64,000 bases of DNA, taken from the NCBI RefSeq assembly GCF_021233355.1, contig NZ_CP089507.1, positions 2,667,001 through 2,731,000 on the forward strand. Reading direction: 5' to 3'. Source of the stretch: Luteimonas fraxinea (GTDB lineage Bacteria; Pseudomonadota; Gammaproteobacteria; Xanthomonadales; Xanthomonadaceae). The notes under the pieces are model-generated. The model did no database searches. It had not been told where the DNA came from and worked only from the letters and a program-made list of their open reading frames with translations. This document shows, in pieces, positions 17,209 through 26,688 of the stretch. Made by a program: the position numbers and the translations under genes. How positions within the stretch are numbered: position 1 is the stretch's first letter; each line of letters starts with the position of its first letter.

Positions 17209-19104
17209 ATGAGTACTGTGCAGCCACGCGCGCCGCTGACGCGCTTCATTGTCGGCATCTGGGACGGGATGAATTTCATCCGCCGGTTGATCCTCAATTT
17301 CCTGTTCTTCGGCCTGTTGTTCCTGGTCGCACTGCTGATCCTGATCGCGATCGTCAGCGGCGGCTCGCGGCAGTCGCCGCTGCTCGAGCGCACCACGCTG
17401 GTCATCGCGCCGGAAGGCGCGCTGGTCGAGCAGTACAAATCCGATCCCTTCATGCGCGCGCTGGCCGAGAACAGCGGCAGTGGCGTCGGCGAAGTACAGC
17501 TGCGTGACGTGCTGCGCGCGCTGGACGCGGCGAAGACCGAAGACCGCATCGAGCGCGTGCTGCTGCGCACCGACCGCATGACGTTCTCCGGTTACGCGTC
17601 GATGCGCGAAGTGGCGGAAGCCATCAGCGAAGTGCGCGCGGCCGGCAAGCAGGTCGTCGCGTTTGGCGAGTATTTCGGCCAGCAGCAGTATCTGCTCGCC
17701 GCGCAGGCCGACGAGGTCTACCTCGATCCCGAAGGCGGCATGATGCTCGAAGGCCTGGCCGGCTATCGCCAGTACTACCGCGAGGCGCTGGCCGACAAGC
17801 TCGGCGTCGACGTGCACCTGTTCAAGGTCGGCGAATACAAGTCGGCGGCCGAGCCCTACATCCTCGACGGCGCATCGCCGGAGTCGAAGGAAGCCGACCT
17901 GTACTGGATGAACGACATCTGGCAGCGGCACATCGCCGACATCGCCAAGGTGCGCGGCACCACGCCCGAAGCGCTCAATGCCGGCGTCGACACGCTGCCG
18001 CAGGGCATCGCCGCGGCGCAGGGCGATCTGGCGCAGTACGCGCTGTCGCAGAAGTTCGTCGACGGCCTGAAGACGCGTGGCGAAGTCGAAGACCTGCTCA
18101 TCGAGCGCGGCGTCGCCGACGAGGATGCCGAGGGCGGGTTCCGCCAGGTGTCGATGCGCGATTTCCTCGCGCACGTGTCGCCGGCCAGCTCGGCCGCGGA
18201 CCGTCGCGACCAGGTCGCGGTGGTCGTCGCCGAAGGCGGCATCACCGGTGGCGAGCAGCCCCCGGGCACGATCGGTGGCGAGTCGACCTCGGCCCTGCTG
18301 CGCGAGGCGCTCGACGACGAGCACGTGAAGTCGGTCGTGCTGCGCGTGGATTCGGGCGGCGGCGAAGTGTTCGCCTCCGAACAGATCCGTCGCGAGGTCG
18401 ATGCACTCAAGGCCGCCGGCAAGCCGGTGGTGGTGTCGATGGGCGACGTCGCCGCATCGGGTGGCTACTGGATCAGCATGAACGCCGATCGCATCTACGC
18501 CGATGCGTCGACGATCACCGGTTCGATCGGCATCTTCGCGCTGGTGCCGACCTTCCCGCGCACGCTGGAGAAGATCGGCGTGCGCACCGACGGCGTCGGC
18601 ACGACGCGCTTCGCCGGCGCGTTCGATCTGACCCGCGAGATGCAGCCCGAAGCCGGCCAGGCGATCCAGGCGATCATCGATCGCGGCTACGCCAACTTCA
18701 TCGGCAAGGTCGGCGAAGCGCGTGGCCGCAGCAGCGAAGAGATCGACACCGTCGCGCGGGGTCGTGTGTGGAGCGGCACCCAGGCACTCGATCGCGGTCT
18801 GGTCGACGAACTCGGCGGTCTGCGCACGGCGATTGCCAAGGCGGCCGAACTCGGCGGGCTGGAAGAAGGCAAGTGGCGCACGCGTTACGTCGAGAAGACC
18901 GCCACGCCATTCGGTCGCTTCCTGACCGGCTTCGTCAGCGGCCGTCTCGGTGGCGCACTGGTCGGCCACAGCGACATCGCACGTGGCCTGCTGGCCCGCG
19001 CGGTGCCGCGTGCCGAACAGGACCTGCAGCTGCTCGAAAGCGTGATCACCCCGCAGCCGGGTCGTCCGGTCAAGGCGGTCGCGTACTGCTTCTGCGAACT
19101 CTGA
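17209..19104 (+). CDS. sppA: Signal peptide peptidase SppA, 67K type
   Basis: A 631-residue inner-membrane serine protease with two tandem S49 domains, the E. coli-type long form. One N-terminal membrane segment (about 27-47) anchors it. The catalytic lysine is in the first domain (KVGEYKSAAEPY, Lys211) and the nucleophilic serine in the second (GDVAASGGYWIS, Ser417), at the spacing expected for this family. It cleaves leftover signal peptides in the membrane. A strong terminator follows. Confidence 0.95.
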   Translation: MSTVQPRAPLTRFIVGIWDGMNFIRRLILNFLFFGLLFLVALLILIAIVSGGSRQSPLLERTTLVIAPEGALVEQYKSDPFMRALAENSGSGVGEVQLRDVLRALDAAKTEDRIERVLLRTDRMTFSGYASMREVAEAISEVRAAGKQVVAFGEYFGQQQYLLAAQADEVYLDPEGGMMLEGLAGYRQYYREALADKLGVDVHLFKVGEYKSAAEPYILDGASPESKEADLYWMNDIWQRHIADIAKVRGTTPEALNAGVDTLPQGIAAAQGDLAQYALSQKFVDGLKTRGEVEDLLIERGVADEDAEGGFRQVSMRDFLAHVSPASSAADRRDQVAVVVAEGGITGGEQPPGTIGGESTSALLREALDDEHVKSVVLRVDSGGGEVFASEQIRREVDALKAAGKPVVVSMGDVAASGGYWISMNADRIYADASTITGSIGIFALVPTFPRTLEKIGVRTDGVGTTRFAGAFDLTREMQPEAGQAIQAIIDRGYANFIGKVGEARGRSSEEIDTVARGRVWSGTQALDRGLVDELGGLRTAIAKAAELGGLEEGKWRTRYVEKTATPFGRFLTGFVSGRLGGALVGHSDIARGLLARAVPRAEQDLQLLESVITPQPGRPVKAVAYCFCEL

Positions 19105-19126
19105 GTCCGCGCGGCTTCTGAAACGC

Positions 19127-19157
19127 AAACGGCCCGCCATTGGCGGGCCGTTTCTTT
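19127..19157. terminator. Intrinsic terminator between sppA and kdgK (convergent)
   Basis: A 13-bp perfect stem (AAACGGCCCGCCA with TGGCGGGCCGTTT, one unpaired base) is followed by CTTTTG on the plus strand and preceded by AAAC. It can serve both convergent genes. Confidence 0.9.
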
Positions 19158-19176
19158 TGCGGGATCGCGATTGCGG

Positions 19177-20205
19177 TCAGCGGCGCACGTCGAGCCGGCC
19201 GCTGTCGACGAGCGCGGTCACATCGCTCTCGCTCACCAGATTGAAGTCGCCCGGCACGCTGTGCTTCAGCCGTGCCGCCGCAAGACCGAACGCGAGCGTG
19301 CGCGCGTCGTCCAGGCCCGACAGCACGCCGTGCAGCACACCGGCAGCGAACGCGTCACCGCCGCCGATGCGATCGACGATGTCGTCGACGGGCAGGGCGT
19401 CGATACGCTGCACGCCCCCATCGCGACGCACCAGCAACGCGCCGAGCGCGTGGCGGTCGACGCTGTGCACCACGCGCTGCGTGCACGCGATGCGCTGCAG
19501 ATGCGGGAACGCGGAAAACGCGCGTGCGGATGCCTGCAGGGTGCGTTCGGCGCTGGCGTATTCGCCGGTCCCGGACGTCTCCACGCCGAGCACGAGATCG
19601 ATGTCGCGGTGATCGATGAAGGCGATGTCGGCTTCTGCCAGCAGGCCGCGCAGCAATGGCGCCGGCGTGTCGTTCCAGGTGGCCCACAGCTTCGGACGGA
19701 AATTGCCGTCGAACGAGACCGTCGTGCCGCGGGCGCGCGCGGCGCCCACCGCCGCCAGTGCCGCGTCGGCCGCATTCGGCCCGACCGCCGGTGTCACGCC
19801 CGAGACGTGCAGGCAGTCGATGCCGTCGAGCAGGGCCGGCCAGTCGTAGGTCTCCGGCGCTGCGCGTGCGAAGACCGAATCGGCGCGGTCGTAGACCACG
19901 TCGCTGGGCCGAAGTCCGGCGCCGGCGGCGAAGAAATACAGGCCCATGCGGCCCGGCGTGCGGATGACCCGCGAGACATCCACGCCGTGCCGGCGCAGTT
20001 CGCCCAATGCGCCATCGCCCAGCGCATTCGCCGCGACCGTACCGGCCAGCGCGGTGTCGTGGCCGAAGCGTGCGAGCGACACCGCGACATTGGTTTCCGC
20101 GCCACCAACATGCACGTCGAGATGTCGCGATTGCAGCAGGAATTCGCGCCCTGGAGCGCCTAGGCGCAGCAACAGCTCGCCAAAACAGAGAATACGTTTG
20201 CCCAT
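19177..20205 (-). CDS. kdgK: 2-dehydro-3-deoxygluconokinase
   Basis: A 342-residue PfkB-family sugar kinase. It opens with the strand ILCFGELLLRLG, has the PfkB N-terminal glycine pair in VGGAETNVAVSLARFG, and ends with the catalytic anion-hole motif DRIGGGDAFAAG containing the general-base aspartate. It phosphorylates 2-keto-3-deoxygluconate to KDPG, the last kinase step of pectin and uronate breakdown. The start at 20205 is where similarity begins; the open frame upstream is not supported. It is divergent from TonB receptor 1, and the shared promoter region holds one of the TGACACCG-type operator sites. No KDPG aldolase gene accompanies it here. Confidence 0.9.
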   Translation of the reverse strand: MGKRILCFGELLLRLGAPGREFLLQSRHLDVHVGGAETNVAVSLARFGHDTALAGTVAANALGDGALGELRRHGVDVSRVIRTPGRMGLYFFAAGAGLRPSDVVYDRADSVFARAAPETYDWPALLDGIDCLHVSGVTPAVGPNAADAALAAVGAARARGTTVSFDGNFRPKLWATWNDTPAPLLRGLLAEADIAFIDHRDIDLVLGVETSGTGEYASAERTLQASARAFSAFPHLQRIACTQRVVHSVDRHALGALLVRRDGGVQRIDALPVDDIVDRIGGGDAFAAGVLHGVLSGLDDARTLAFGLAAARLKHSVPGDFNLVSESDVTALVDSGRLDVRR

Positions 20206-20296
20206 CGCGGCAGTGCCTTTCGATCGGGCCCGGTGGGGAGCGGGCGTGTGGATGTGGCGGCGCAACATGCTTTGCAGAATCGCGTCTGCTAGCGTT

Positions 20297-20311
20297 TGGC
20301 CCGCGGTGTCA
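20297..20311. promoter_or_regulatory. Putative operator (a), kdgK / TonB receptor 1 promoter
   Basis: TGGCCCGCGGTGTCA contains the CGGTGTCA half-site found in six promoter regions of this window. It lies between divergent kdgK and TonB receptor 1, 86 bases before the latter. The left half is the poorest match of the set. Confidence 0.5.
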
Positions 20312-20396
20312 TTCCGGCACCGGCGAACACCATAACAAGCGCGTCCATGCAGTCAAGACGCGCCGAGACCGCTTCGCACCCTGGGAGGGGAACGAC

Positions 20397-23222
20397 ATGA
20401 CGCAGTTGTTCGGTACGAAAAAGACACCGGTTACCTTGCTGGCCGCGGGCATTGCATTCGCGCTGCAGGCGGTGGCCATGCCCGCTTTTGCGCAGACTGC
20501 TGATACGACCGCCGACGACGGCGTCGAAGAGACCGCCACCGCCGGTGACGCCACCCAGATGGAGGTCGTGCGCGTCACCGGTTACCGCGCCAGCGTCGAG
20601 AAGGCGCTCGACATCAAGCGCGGCGAAGCAGGTGTGGTGGATGCGATCGTCGCCGAGGACATCGGCAAGTTCCCGGATCTCAATCTGGCCGAATCGCTGC
20701 AGCGCATCCCTGGCGTGGTGATCGCGCGCGACGCCGGCGAGGGCCGCCAGATCACCGTCCGCGGTCTCGGCCCGGACTTCACCCGCGTGCGCATCAACGG
20801 CATGGAAGCGCTGACCACCGTCGGCGCGTCCGACCAGAGCGGCGGTTCCAACCGCGGCCGCGGCTTCGACTTCAACGTGTTCGCATCCGACCTGTTTTCG
20901 CAGCTGATCGTGCGCAAGACCGCGTCGGCCGATGTCGAAGAAGGTTCGCTCGGTGCGACCGTCGATCTGCGCACCGCGCGCCCGTTCGACTACGACGGTC
21001 TGACCATCGTCGGCAGCGGCCAGGCCAGTTTCAACGACATGGCCAACAAGGCCGATCCGCGCGTCGCCGGCCTCATCGCCAACACCTGGGCGGACGGGAA
21101 GTTCGGCGCGCTGCTGTCGGTCGCCTACAGCGAGCGCCAGGCGCTCGAGGAAGGCAGTGGCACGGGTCGCTGGGCCAATGGTCCGAGCAATGCAAACTTC
21201 AATGCGGCATCGCCGTTCGCAGCCGCACGCGGTGCGAACGTGTTCCATCCGCGCTTTCCGCGTTACACGCTGATGGAGCATGACCAGAAGCGCACCGGCG
21301 TCACCGCGTCGCTGCAGTTCAAGCCCACCGACCGCACAGAGTTCTCGCTCGATGGCCTGTACTCGAAGATCGATGCGATCCGCGACGAGAAGTACATCGA
21401 AGCGATTTCTTTCAGTCGTGGCAACGCGCCTGCCAGTAACCTGTATCCAGTTCCGGCTCTCAACCCGCTCACCGGCAAGCCGCAGACGATCGTCCGGGAC
21501 GGCGTGATCGACGGCAACGGTGCGCTGGTCTACGGTCTGTTCGACAACGTGGACATTCGTTCCGAGAACCGTCACGACGAGTGGAACACGGTCTTCAAGC
21601 AGCTGACCCTCGACGGCAAGTTCGATGTCACCGACGACTTCACGCTGTCCGGCAAGGTCGGTACCTCGAGCTCCGTGCACGAGAATCCGATCCAGACCAC
21701 GATCATCATGGACAAGTACAACGTCGACAATTACAGCTACGACTATCGCGGTGATCCCTACAAGCCGGTGCTGAACTACGGCATCGATCCGCTGGATCCG
21801 AATGGCTGGACGCTCGCCGAGATCCGTCTGCGTCCGCAGTACGTCGAGAACGAGTTCGACACCGCGCAAGTGGATTTCAACTGGAACATCAGCCCGGGCT
21901 TCCGCCTCAAGGGCGGTCTGCAGGCCAAGGACTACTCGTTCTCCACGCGCGAACTGCGCCGCAGCTCGGAAGTCAGCGTGCCGCGCTTCCCCGATGGCAG
22001 CTTCATCGTGCCGTCGGATCTGACCAGCCAGGCGTCGTTGAGCGGCATCGATGGGTCGCCGGGTCGTTGGGTCATTCCGAGCTACGAGCGTATCGCCGAC
22101 TTCTTCGACATCTACAGCAACACCGGCACGTTCGCCGTGCTCGACCGGCCGGTGAACAACCGCAGCGTCGAGGAAGAAGATCGCGGCGCATACCTGCAGG
22201 GCGAGTTCTCGAACGATCTCGGTTCGATTCCGTTCTCCGGCAACTTCGGCGTGCGCTACGTGCGCACCAAGCAGAGCTCGACCGGCACGGCTACGGTGAC
22301 CGGCACGGCGGTCGCATCCACGGTGTCGCGCGAGTACAGCGACACGCTGCCGTCGATGAATCTCGTGGCCGAGATCGCGCCGGACTTCCTGGTCCGCTTC
22401 GGCGCGGCGCGGGTCATGTCGCGTCCGACATTGGGTTCGCTGACGCCGGGTGTGACAGTGAGCGTGAGCGGCGGCGCCCGTACCGTCAGTGGCGGCAATC
22501 CCGCGCTGGATCCGGTGCGCGCCGACACCGCCGACCTCGGTTTCGAGTGGTATTTCGACGAAGGCGCGATGGTCGGTCTGGGGCTGTTCTACAAGGACCT
22601 GAAGACCACGATCCAGAACTCGCGCGAAATCCGCAGCTATGCGTCGAGCGGTCTGCCGGCCAGCCTGCTCGACGGTACCGGCGCAAGCGTCAATGACGAT
22701 TTCGCGTTCACCGTGCCGCTCAACACGCCTGGTGGTCCGCTGAAGGGCTTCGAAGCGAATTACGTGCAGCCGTTTACGTTCCTGTCCGGCGTCTGGAGTG
22801 ATTTCGGCGTCCAGCTCAACTACACCTACGTCGATACCGAGATCCAGTATCTGACCTCGACAGGTGCCAACTCGTTGCGCACGTCGCTGCTGGGCTCGTC
22901 CAAGACGTCCTGGAACGCGACACTGTTCTACGAAGGCCAGAGCTTCTCGGGCCGTATCTCGGCGACCAACCGCGACGACTATCTGATCGCGGTGCCGGGC
23001 GTCGAGCAGGGTTTCACCGAGGATGTGCACGGCCAGAACGGCACGACGGTGCTCGACGCCTCGTTGCGCTACAAGATCAGCGAGCAGATCGAACTGAGTC
23101 TGGAAGGCATTAATCTGACCAACAAGCCGTCTGAAACCTGGGTCGGTGCCGGCTCGCGTCTGCCACTGGATTTCAGCGAGACCGGCCGTCAATACCTGCT
23201 GGGCCTGCGCTACAAGTTCTGA
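20397..23222 (+). CDS. TonB-dependent receptor 1 (Xanthomonas/Caulobacter type)
   Basis: A 941-residue outer-membrane receptor. The N-terminal signal peptide ends near AFAQ. A TonB-box-like sequence (MEVVRVTGYR) precedes the plug domain, recognisable from IVAEDIGKFPDLNLAESLQR through the VRGLGPDFTRVRINGMEAL stretch. The remaining roughly 700 residues form the beta-barrel, closing with a terminal Phe (LLGLRYKF) as outer-membrane barrels do. It should bind and import oligosaccharides, most likely oligogalacturonides given its neighbours; the substrate is inferred. It is divergent from kdgK. A good Shine-Dalgarno (GGGAGGGG) precedes the ATG at 20397. Codons 9-13 carry an operator-like sequence also present in TonB receptor 2. 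Confidence 0.92.
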   Translation: MTQLFGTKKTPVTLLAAGIAFALQAVAMPAFAQTADTTADDGVEETATAGDATQMEVVRVTGYRASVEKALDIKRGEAGVVDAIVAEDIGKFPDLNLAESLQRIPGVVIARDAGEGRQITVRGLGPDFTRVRINGMEALTTVGASDQSGGSNRGRGFDFNVFASDLFSQLIVRKTASADVEEGSLGATVDLRTARPFDYDGLTIVGSGQASFNDMANKADPRVAGLIANTWADGKFGALLSVAYSERQALEEGSGTGRWANGPSNANFNAASPFAAARGANVFHPRFPRYTLMEHDQKRTGVTASLQFKPTDRTEFSLDGLYSKIDAIRDEKYIEAISFSRGNAPASNLYPVPALNPLTGKPQTIVRDGVIDGNGALVYGLFDNVDIRSENRHDEWNTVFKQLTLDGKFDVTDDFTLSGKVGTSSSVHENPIQTTIIMDKYNVDNYSYDYRGDPYKPVLNYGIDPLDPNGWTLAEIRLRPQYVENEFDTAQVDFNWNISPGFRLKGGLQAKDYSFSTRELRRSSEVSVPRFPDGSFIVPSDLTSQASLSGIDGSPGRWVIPSYERIADFFDIYSNTGTFAVLDRPVNNRSVEEEDRGAYLQGEFSNDLGSIPFSGNFGVRYVRTKQSSTGTATVTGTAVASTVSREYSDTLPSMNLVAEIAPDFLVRFGAARVMSRPTLGSLTPGVTVSVSGGARTVSGGNPALDPVRADTADLGFEWYFDEGAMVGLGLFYKDLKTTIQNSREIRSYASSGLPASLLDGTGASVNDDFAFTVPLNTPGGPLKGFEANYVQPFTFLSGVWSDFGVQLNYTYVDTEIQYLTSTGANSLRTSLLGSSKTSWNATLFYEGQSFSGRISATNRDDYLIAVPGVEQGFTEDVHGQNGTTVLDASLRYKISEQIELSLEGINLTNKPSETWVGAGSRLPLDFSETGRQYLLGLRYKF

Positions 23223-23241
23223 TCGATCCTTGCGACGCACG

Positions 23242-23273
23242 AAAAGGCCGGAGCGGCGACGCTCCGGCCTTTT
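23242..23273 (+). terminator. Intrinsic terminator after TonB receptor 1
   Basis: A 13-bp perfect stem (AAAAGGCCGGAGC with GCTCCGGCCTTTT) around a six-base loop, ending in TTTT. Confidence 0.92.
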
Positions 23274-23408
23274 GCGTTCTGGAGTGCGCGTCGCAAAACA
23301 ACCGCGAAATACGGCTGGAAACGCGGCTCTTACATCATGGATTCGCTGCCGTCTTGTTGCGTTGCAAGATGCCGCTCATGCCCCGCGCTGTTAGGTTACG
23401 CGCCTCGA

Positions 23409-23423
23409 TGACCATCGGTGTCA
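23409..23423. promoter_or_regulatory. Putative operator (b), TonB receptor 2 promoter
   Basis: TGACCATCGGTGTCA has TGAC/GTCA ends and the shared CGGTGTCA core, 78 bases before the TonB receptor 2 start. Confidence 0.6.
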
Positions 23424-23501
23424 TTGAAGGCACAGAGAAGGCGCGCAACGCGACCTTCCGCACAAGCAACAGACCACAGGTTTTGGGGAAGGAGCGCATT
23501 G

Positions 23502-26500
23502 ATGGATCGAATCCGTAGCAGCCGGAAGACACCGGTTACCTTGCTGGCCGCCGGCATCGCTGTCGTCCTGTCTTCGCCGGCGATGGCGCAGCAGTCCACG
23601 GAGCAGGAGCGCGCCGTCGACATGGCCGCCGTAACCGTGACCGGCTATCGCGAAAGCCTGCAGAAGTCGCTCGACGAGAAGCGCTACAGCGTGGAACAGG
23701 TCGACGCGATCTTCGCCGAGGACATCGGCAAGTTCCCGGACCAGAACCTCGCCGAATCGATGCAGCGCATTGCCGGCATCTCGATCGATCGCGAAGGCGG
23801 CGAAGGCCAGCGCATCTCCGTGCGCGGCCTGGGCTCCGACTTCACCCGCGTGCGCCTCAATGGTCTCGAAGCGCTGGCGACCGCCGGCAGCGGCAGCGCC
23901 GGCGTCAACCGTTCGCGCGGTTTCGATTTCAACACCTTCGCCTCCGAGCTCTTCAGCCAGGTCAAGGTCAACAAGACCCAGTCGGCGCAGATGGATGAAG
24001 GCTCGCTGGGCTCGACCGTCGATCTGCGTGGCTCGCGCCCGTTCGACTTCAAGGGCTTCCGTGCCTCGGCGAGCGCCCAGGTCGGCTACAACGAGCTGTC
24101 GGAAGAGAACGATCCGCGCGTCTCCGGCCTGATCAGCAACACCTGGGCCGACGGCCGCGTCGGCGCGCTGCTGTCTGCGTCCTACAGCCAGCGCACGATC
24201 TTCGAGGAAGGCTACAACCCGGTCCGTTGGGAACACGGCAACCACCGCAATTCCAACCAGTCCAACGTGGCCAACAACGGCACCTACGGCTTCTGTTCGC
24301 CGGCCGGATACAACCCGCAGACGCCGCGCAATCCGCTGGCGAACGAAACCCCGGCCGGTGTCGGCAGCCAGGCCAACCAGGACCGCAACAACGGCTGGAG
24401 CAGCTACGGCATCGACGCCAACAACTGCGGCACCGGCCTGCCGCGTCCTGCCGCGACGCCGGAGAATATCGCCGCCTACGAGACCGCGACCAATGCCTGG
24501 CTGCCGCGCTACCCGCGCTACATCCGCACCAAGCACGACATCGAACGTCTCGGTGTCACCGGCGCGTTCCAGTTCCGCATCAGCGACGACACCCTGCTGA
24601 GCTTCGACGCGCTGTACTCCAAGCTCGACAAGGACCAGCGCGAGGATTCGCTGGGCGCCAACCTGCACCGCGCGGCCAACCTCGGCGGCAAGACCCAGAT
24701 CGTCGTGCGCGAAGCGCAGGTCGACGACCGCAATCGGCTGCAGTACGGCGTGTTCGACAACGTCGACTTCCGCACCGAATCCAGCCAGATCGAAGAGTCG
24801 ACCGAGTTCAAGCAGTTCAGCCTGCAGCTCGAGCACCGCTTCAACGATGCCGTGCGCCTCGACGCGACGATCGGCCATTCGTCGTCGGACTACTCGCGCC
24901 CGATCTTTTCGATGGTCAGCTTCGACAACGCGAACCTCGACGGTTTCGTGCTCGACCTGCGCGGCGATCCGGAAATGCCGAGCATGACCTTCCCGTTCGA
25001 CACCAGCAGCCCGGATGCGTGGCAGTGGCTTGGTTACGGCGCGGTGCCGGTCAACAGCAACGGCACGGCCCGCGGCGCGAACATCAGCGAAGTGCGTCTG
25101 AATCCGAACTACGTCAGCAATGCGTTCGATTCGGCCAAGGTCGACCTGTCGTTCGATCTCAATCCCACATTCACCTTCCGCACGGGCCTGGCGTGGAAGG
25201 ACTACGACATGAGCACCGAGGAATACCGGCACATCAGTTACGGACGCCTGCCGCAGGCGCTGCCGGCCGGGGTGACGATCGGTGACCTGAGCACGACGCT
25301 CGACGGCTTCGGCAGGAACCTCTCGGGCAGCATGCCGGCCTCGTGGCTGATTCCGGATTTCGACAAGATCGCCGGCCTGCTGAACATCTACAGCAACGCC
25401 GACAACGGCGTGCCGGGCGGTGATTACCGTCTCGCCGGCATTGGCCACTTCGGTTCGTCGAACAACAACTTCTCGGTCAACGAGCGCAGCATGGCGACCT
25501 ACGCCCAGCTGGACTTCAACACCGACCTGTTCTCGCGTGCACTGCGCGGCAACGTGGGCGTGCGACTGGTCAAGACCCAGATCAACGCCGCCGGCTGGGC
25601 GCCGTGTCCGACGGGCGGCGAGGCGAATTGCGAGCGCGTGTTCGGTGTCGCTAACGCGACGTCCGCGGCCGGCGACCGCTTCGTCGTCGAGAGCGTCGTC
25701 GGCCACAACTACACCGACGTGCTGCCGTCGCTGAACCTGTCGTGGGATCTGACCGACACCTTCGTGATGCGCTTCGGCGCGGCCAAGACCATGGCCCGTC
25801 CGACGCTGACCTACATGTCGCCCAGCGTGACCGGTGGCCCGACGAACTTCTTCGACGACGGCCGCTTCTACTCGATCAACCTCGGCAATCCGAAGCTCGA
25901 TCCGTTCCGCTCGACCAACTTCGACCTCAGCGCGGAGTGGTACTTCGGCGAGGGCGCCCTGCTGTCGGCCGCGGTGTTCTATAAGGACATCGAGACCTAC
26001 GTGCAGCGCACGCGTCTGCTGAGCACGTGGTCGGAACTCGGCTACTCGCTGGATCTGCTGCCGCCTGGCTTCAATGCCAACACGATCTTCAACGTGCAGA
26101 GCTACTACAACACCCCCGGTGGTCCGCTGAAAGGCTGGGAGCTGACCTACCAGCAGCCCTTCACCTTCCTCTCGGGGTTCTGGAGCAAGTTCGGCGTGCA
26201 GATGAACTACACGCATGTCGATTCGGACATCGAGTACATGTTCAGCACCGCGGCCAGCAACAACACCGCGGTCGTGACCCAGATCACCGAGAACCAGCTG
26301 GTGAACCTGTCGCCGAACTCGTACAACGCCACGCTGTACTACGACGATGGCCGCTTCAGTGCGCGCGTGTCGACCAGCTATCGCGACGGTTACATCGGTG
26401 AAGTGCTGAGCCGGGAGAACATCGTCGATCTCGACGGCAACCAGTTCGGGACCGCCGACGTCACCGGCAAGCACAGCGTGCGCAACGTCGACTTCAACAC

Positions 26501-26657
26501 CTCGTACAAGCTCACCGACAAGCTGAGCCTGACGTTCGAAGCGGTCAATCTGCTCGACACGCCGGATCGTCGTTACGTCGATTCCGACCTGATGCTGCCC
26601 GACCGCTACACCACGACCGGTCGCCAGTACTACGTCGGTGCGCGCTATCGCTTCTGA
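23502..26657 (+). CDS. TonB-dependent receptor 2 (Xanthomonas/Caulobacter type)
   Basis: A 1051-residue outer-membrane receptor related to receptor 1 and probably a paralogue: both share KTPVTLLAAGIA in the signal peptide, the plug sequence AEDIGKFPD-x-NLAES and long stretches of the barrel. The signal peptide ends near AMAQ; a TonB-box-like AVTVTGYR follows; the barrel ends with GARYRF. It contains two cysteine pairs in extracellular-loop regions absent from receptor 1 (near FCSPAGYN and PCPTGGEANCE). I chose the ATG at 23502 over the open frame upstream because it follows GGAAGGAG. It is probably the first gene of the pectin operon: the CE8 gene starts 31 bases after its stop. Confidence 0.92.
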   Translation: MDRIRSSRKTPVTLLAAGIAVVLSSPAMAQQSTEQERAVDMAAVTVTGYRESLQKSLDEKRYSVEQVDAIFAEDIGKFPDQNLAESMQRIAGISIDREGGEGQRISVRGLGSDFTRVRLNGLEALATAGSGSAGVNRSRGFDFNTFASELFSQVKVNKTQSAQMDEGSLGSTVDLRGSRPFDFKGFRASASAQVGYNELSEENDPRVSGLISNTWADGRVGALLSASYSQRTIFEEGYNPVRWEHGNHRNSNQSNVANNGTYGFCSPAGYNPQTPRNPLANETPAGVGSQANQDRNNGWSSYGIDANNCGTGLPRPAATPENIAAYETATNAWLPRYPRYIRTKHDIERLGVTGAFQFRISDDTLLSFDALYSKLDKDQREDSLGANLHRAANLGGKTQIVVREAQVDDRNRLQYGVFDNVDFRTESSQIEESTEFKQFSLQLEHRFNDAVRLDATIGHSSSDYSRPIFSMVSFDNANLDGFVLDLRGDPEMPSMTFPFDTSSPDAWQWLGYGAVPVNSNGTARGANISEVRLNPNYVSNAFDSAKVDLSFDLNPTFTFRTGLAWKDYDMSTEEYRHISYGRLPQALPAGVTIGDLSTTLDGFGRNLSGSMPASWLIPDFDKIAGLLNIYSNADNGVPGGDYRLAGIGHFGSSNNNFSVNERSMATYAQLDFNTDLFSRALRGNVGVRLVKTQINAAGWAPCPTGGEANCERVFGVANATSAAGDRFVVESVVGHNYTDVLPSLNLSWDLTDTFVMRFGAAKTMARPTLTYMSPSVTGGPTNFFDDGRFYSINLGNPKLDPFRSTNFDLSAEWYFGEGALLSAAVFYKDIETYVQRTRLLSTWSELGYSLDLLPPGFNANTIFNVQSYYNTPGGPLKGWELTYQQPFTFLSGFWSKFGVQMNYTHVDSDIEYMFSTAASNNTAVVTQITENQLVNLSPNSYNATLYYDDGRFSARVSTSYRDGYIGEVLSRENIVDLDGNQFGTADVTGKHSVRNVDFNTSYKLTDKLSLTFEAVNLLDTPDRRYVDSDLMLPDRYTTTGRQYYVGARYRF

Positions 26658-26688
26658 GGTCTCCCTGCGTCGCCCGCTGCCGTCGCGG

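Noticed and set aside
16806..17579. Minus-strand frame across the end of the MATE gene and start of sppA
   Set aside because: It is antisense to two genes with clear family motifs and shows no coding signal of its own.
20289..23240. A 983-codon open frame antisense to TonB receptor 1, and similar ones opposite 23421-26948, 31915-34947 and 60241-63735
   Set aside because: These lie opposite clearly real genes with signal peptides and family motifs. High GC leaves the antisense frames free of stops. Their translations are low-complexity and match no family.
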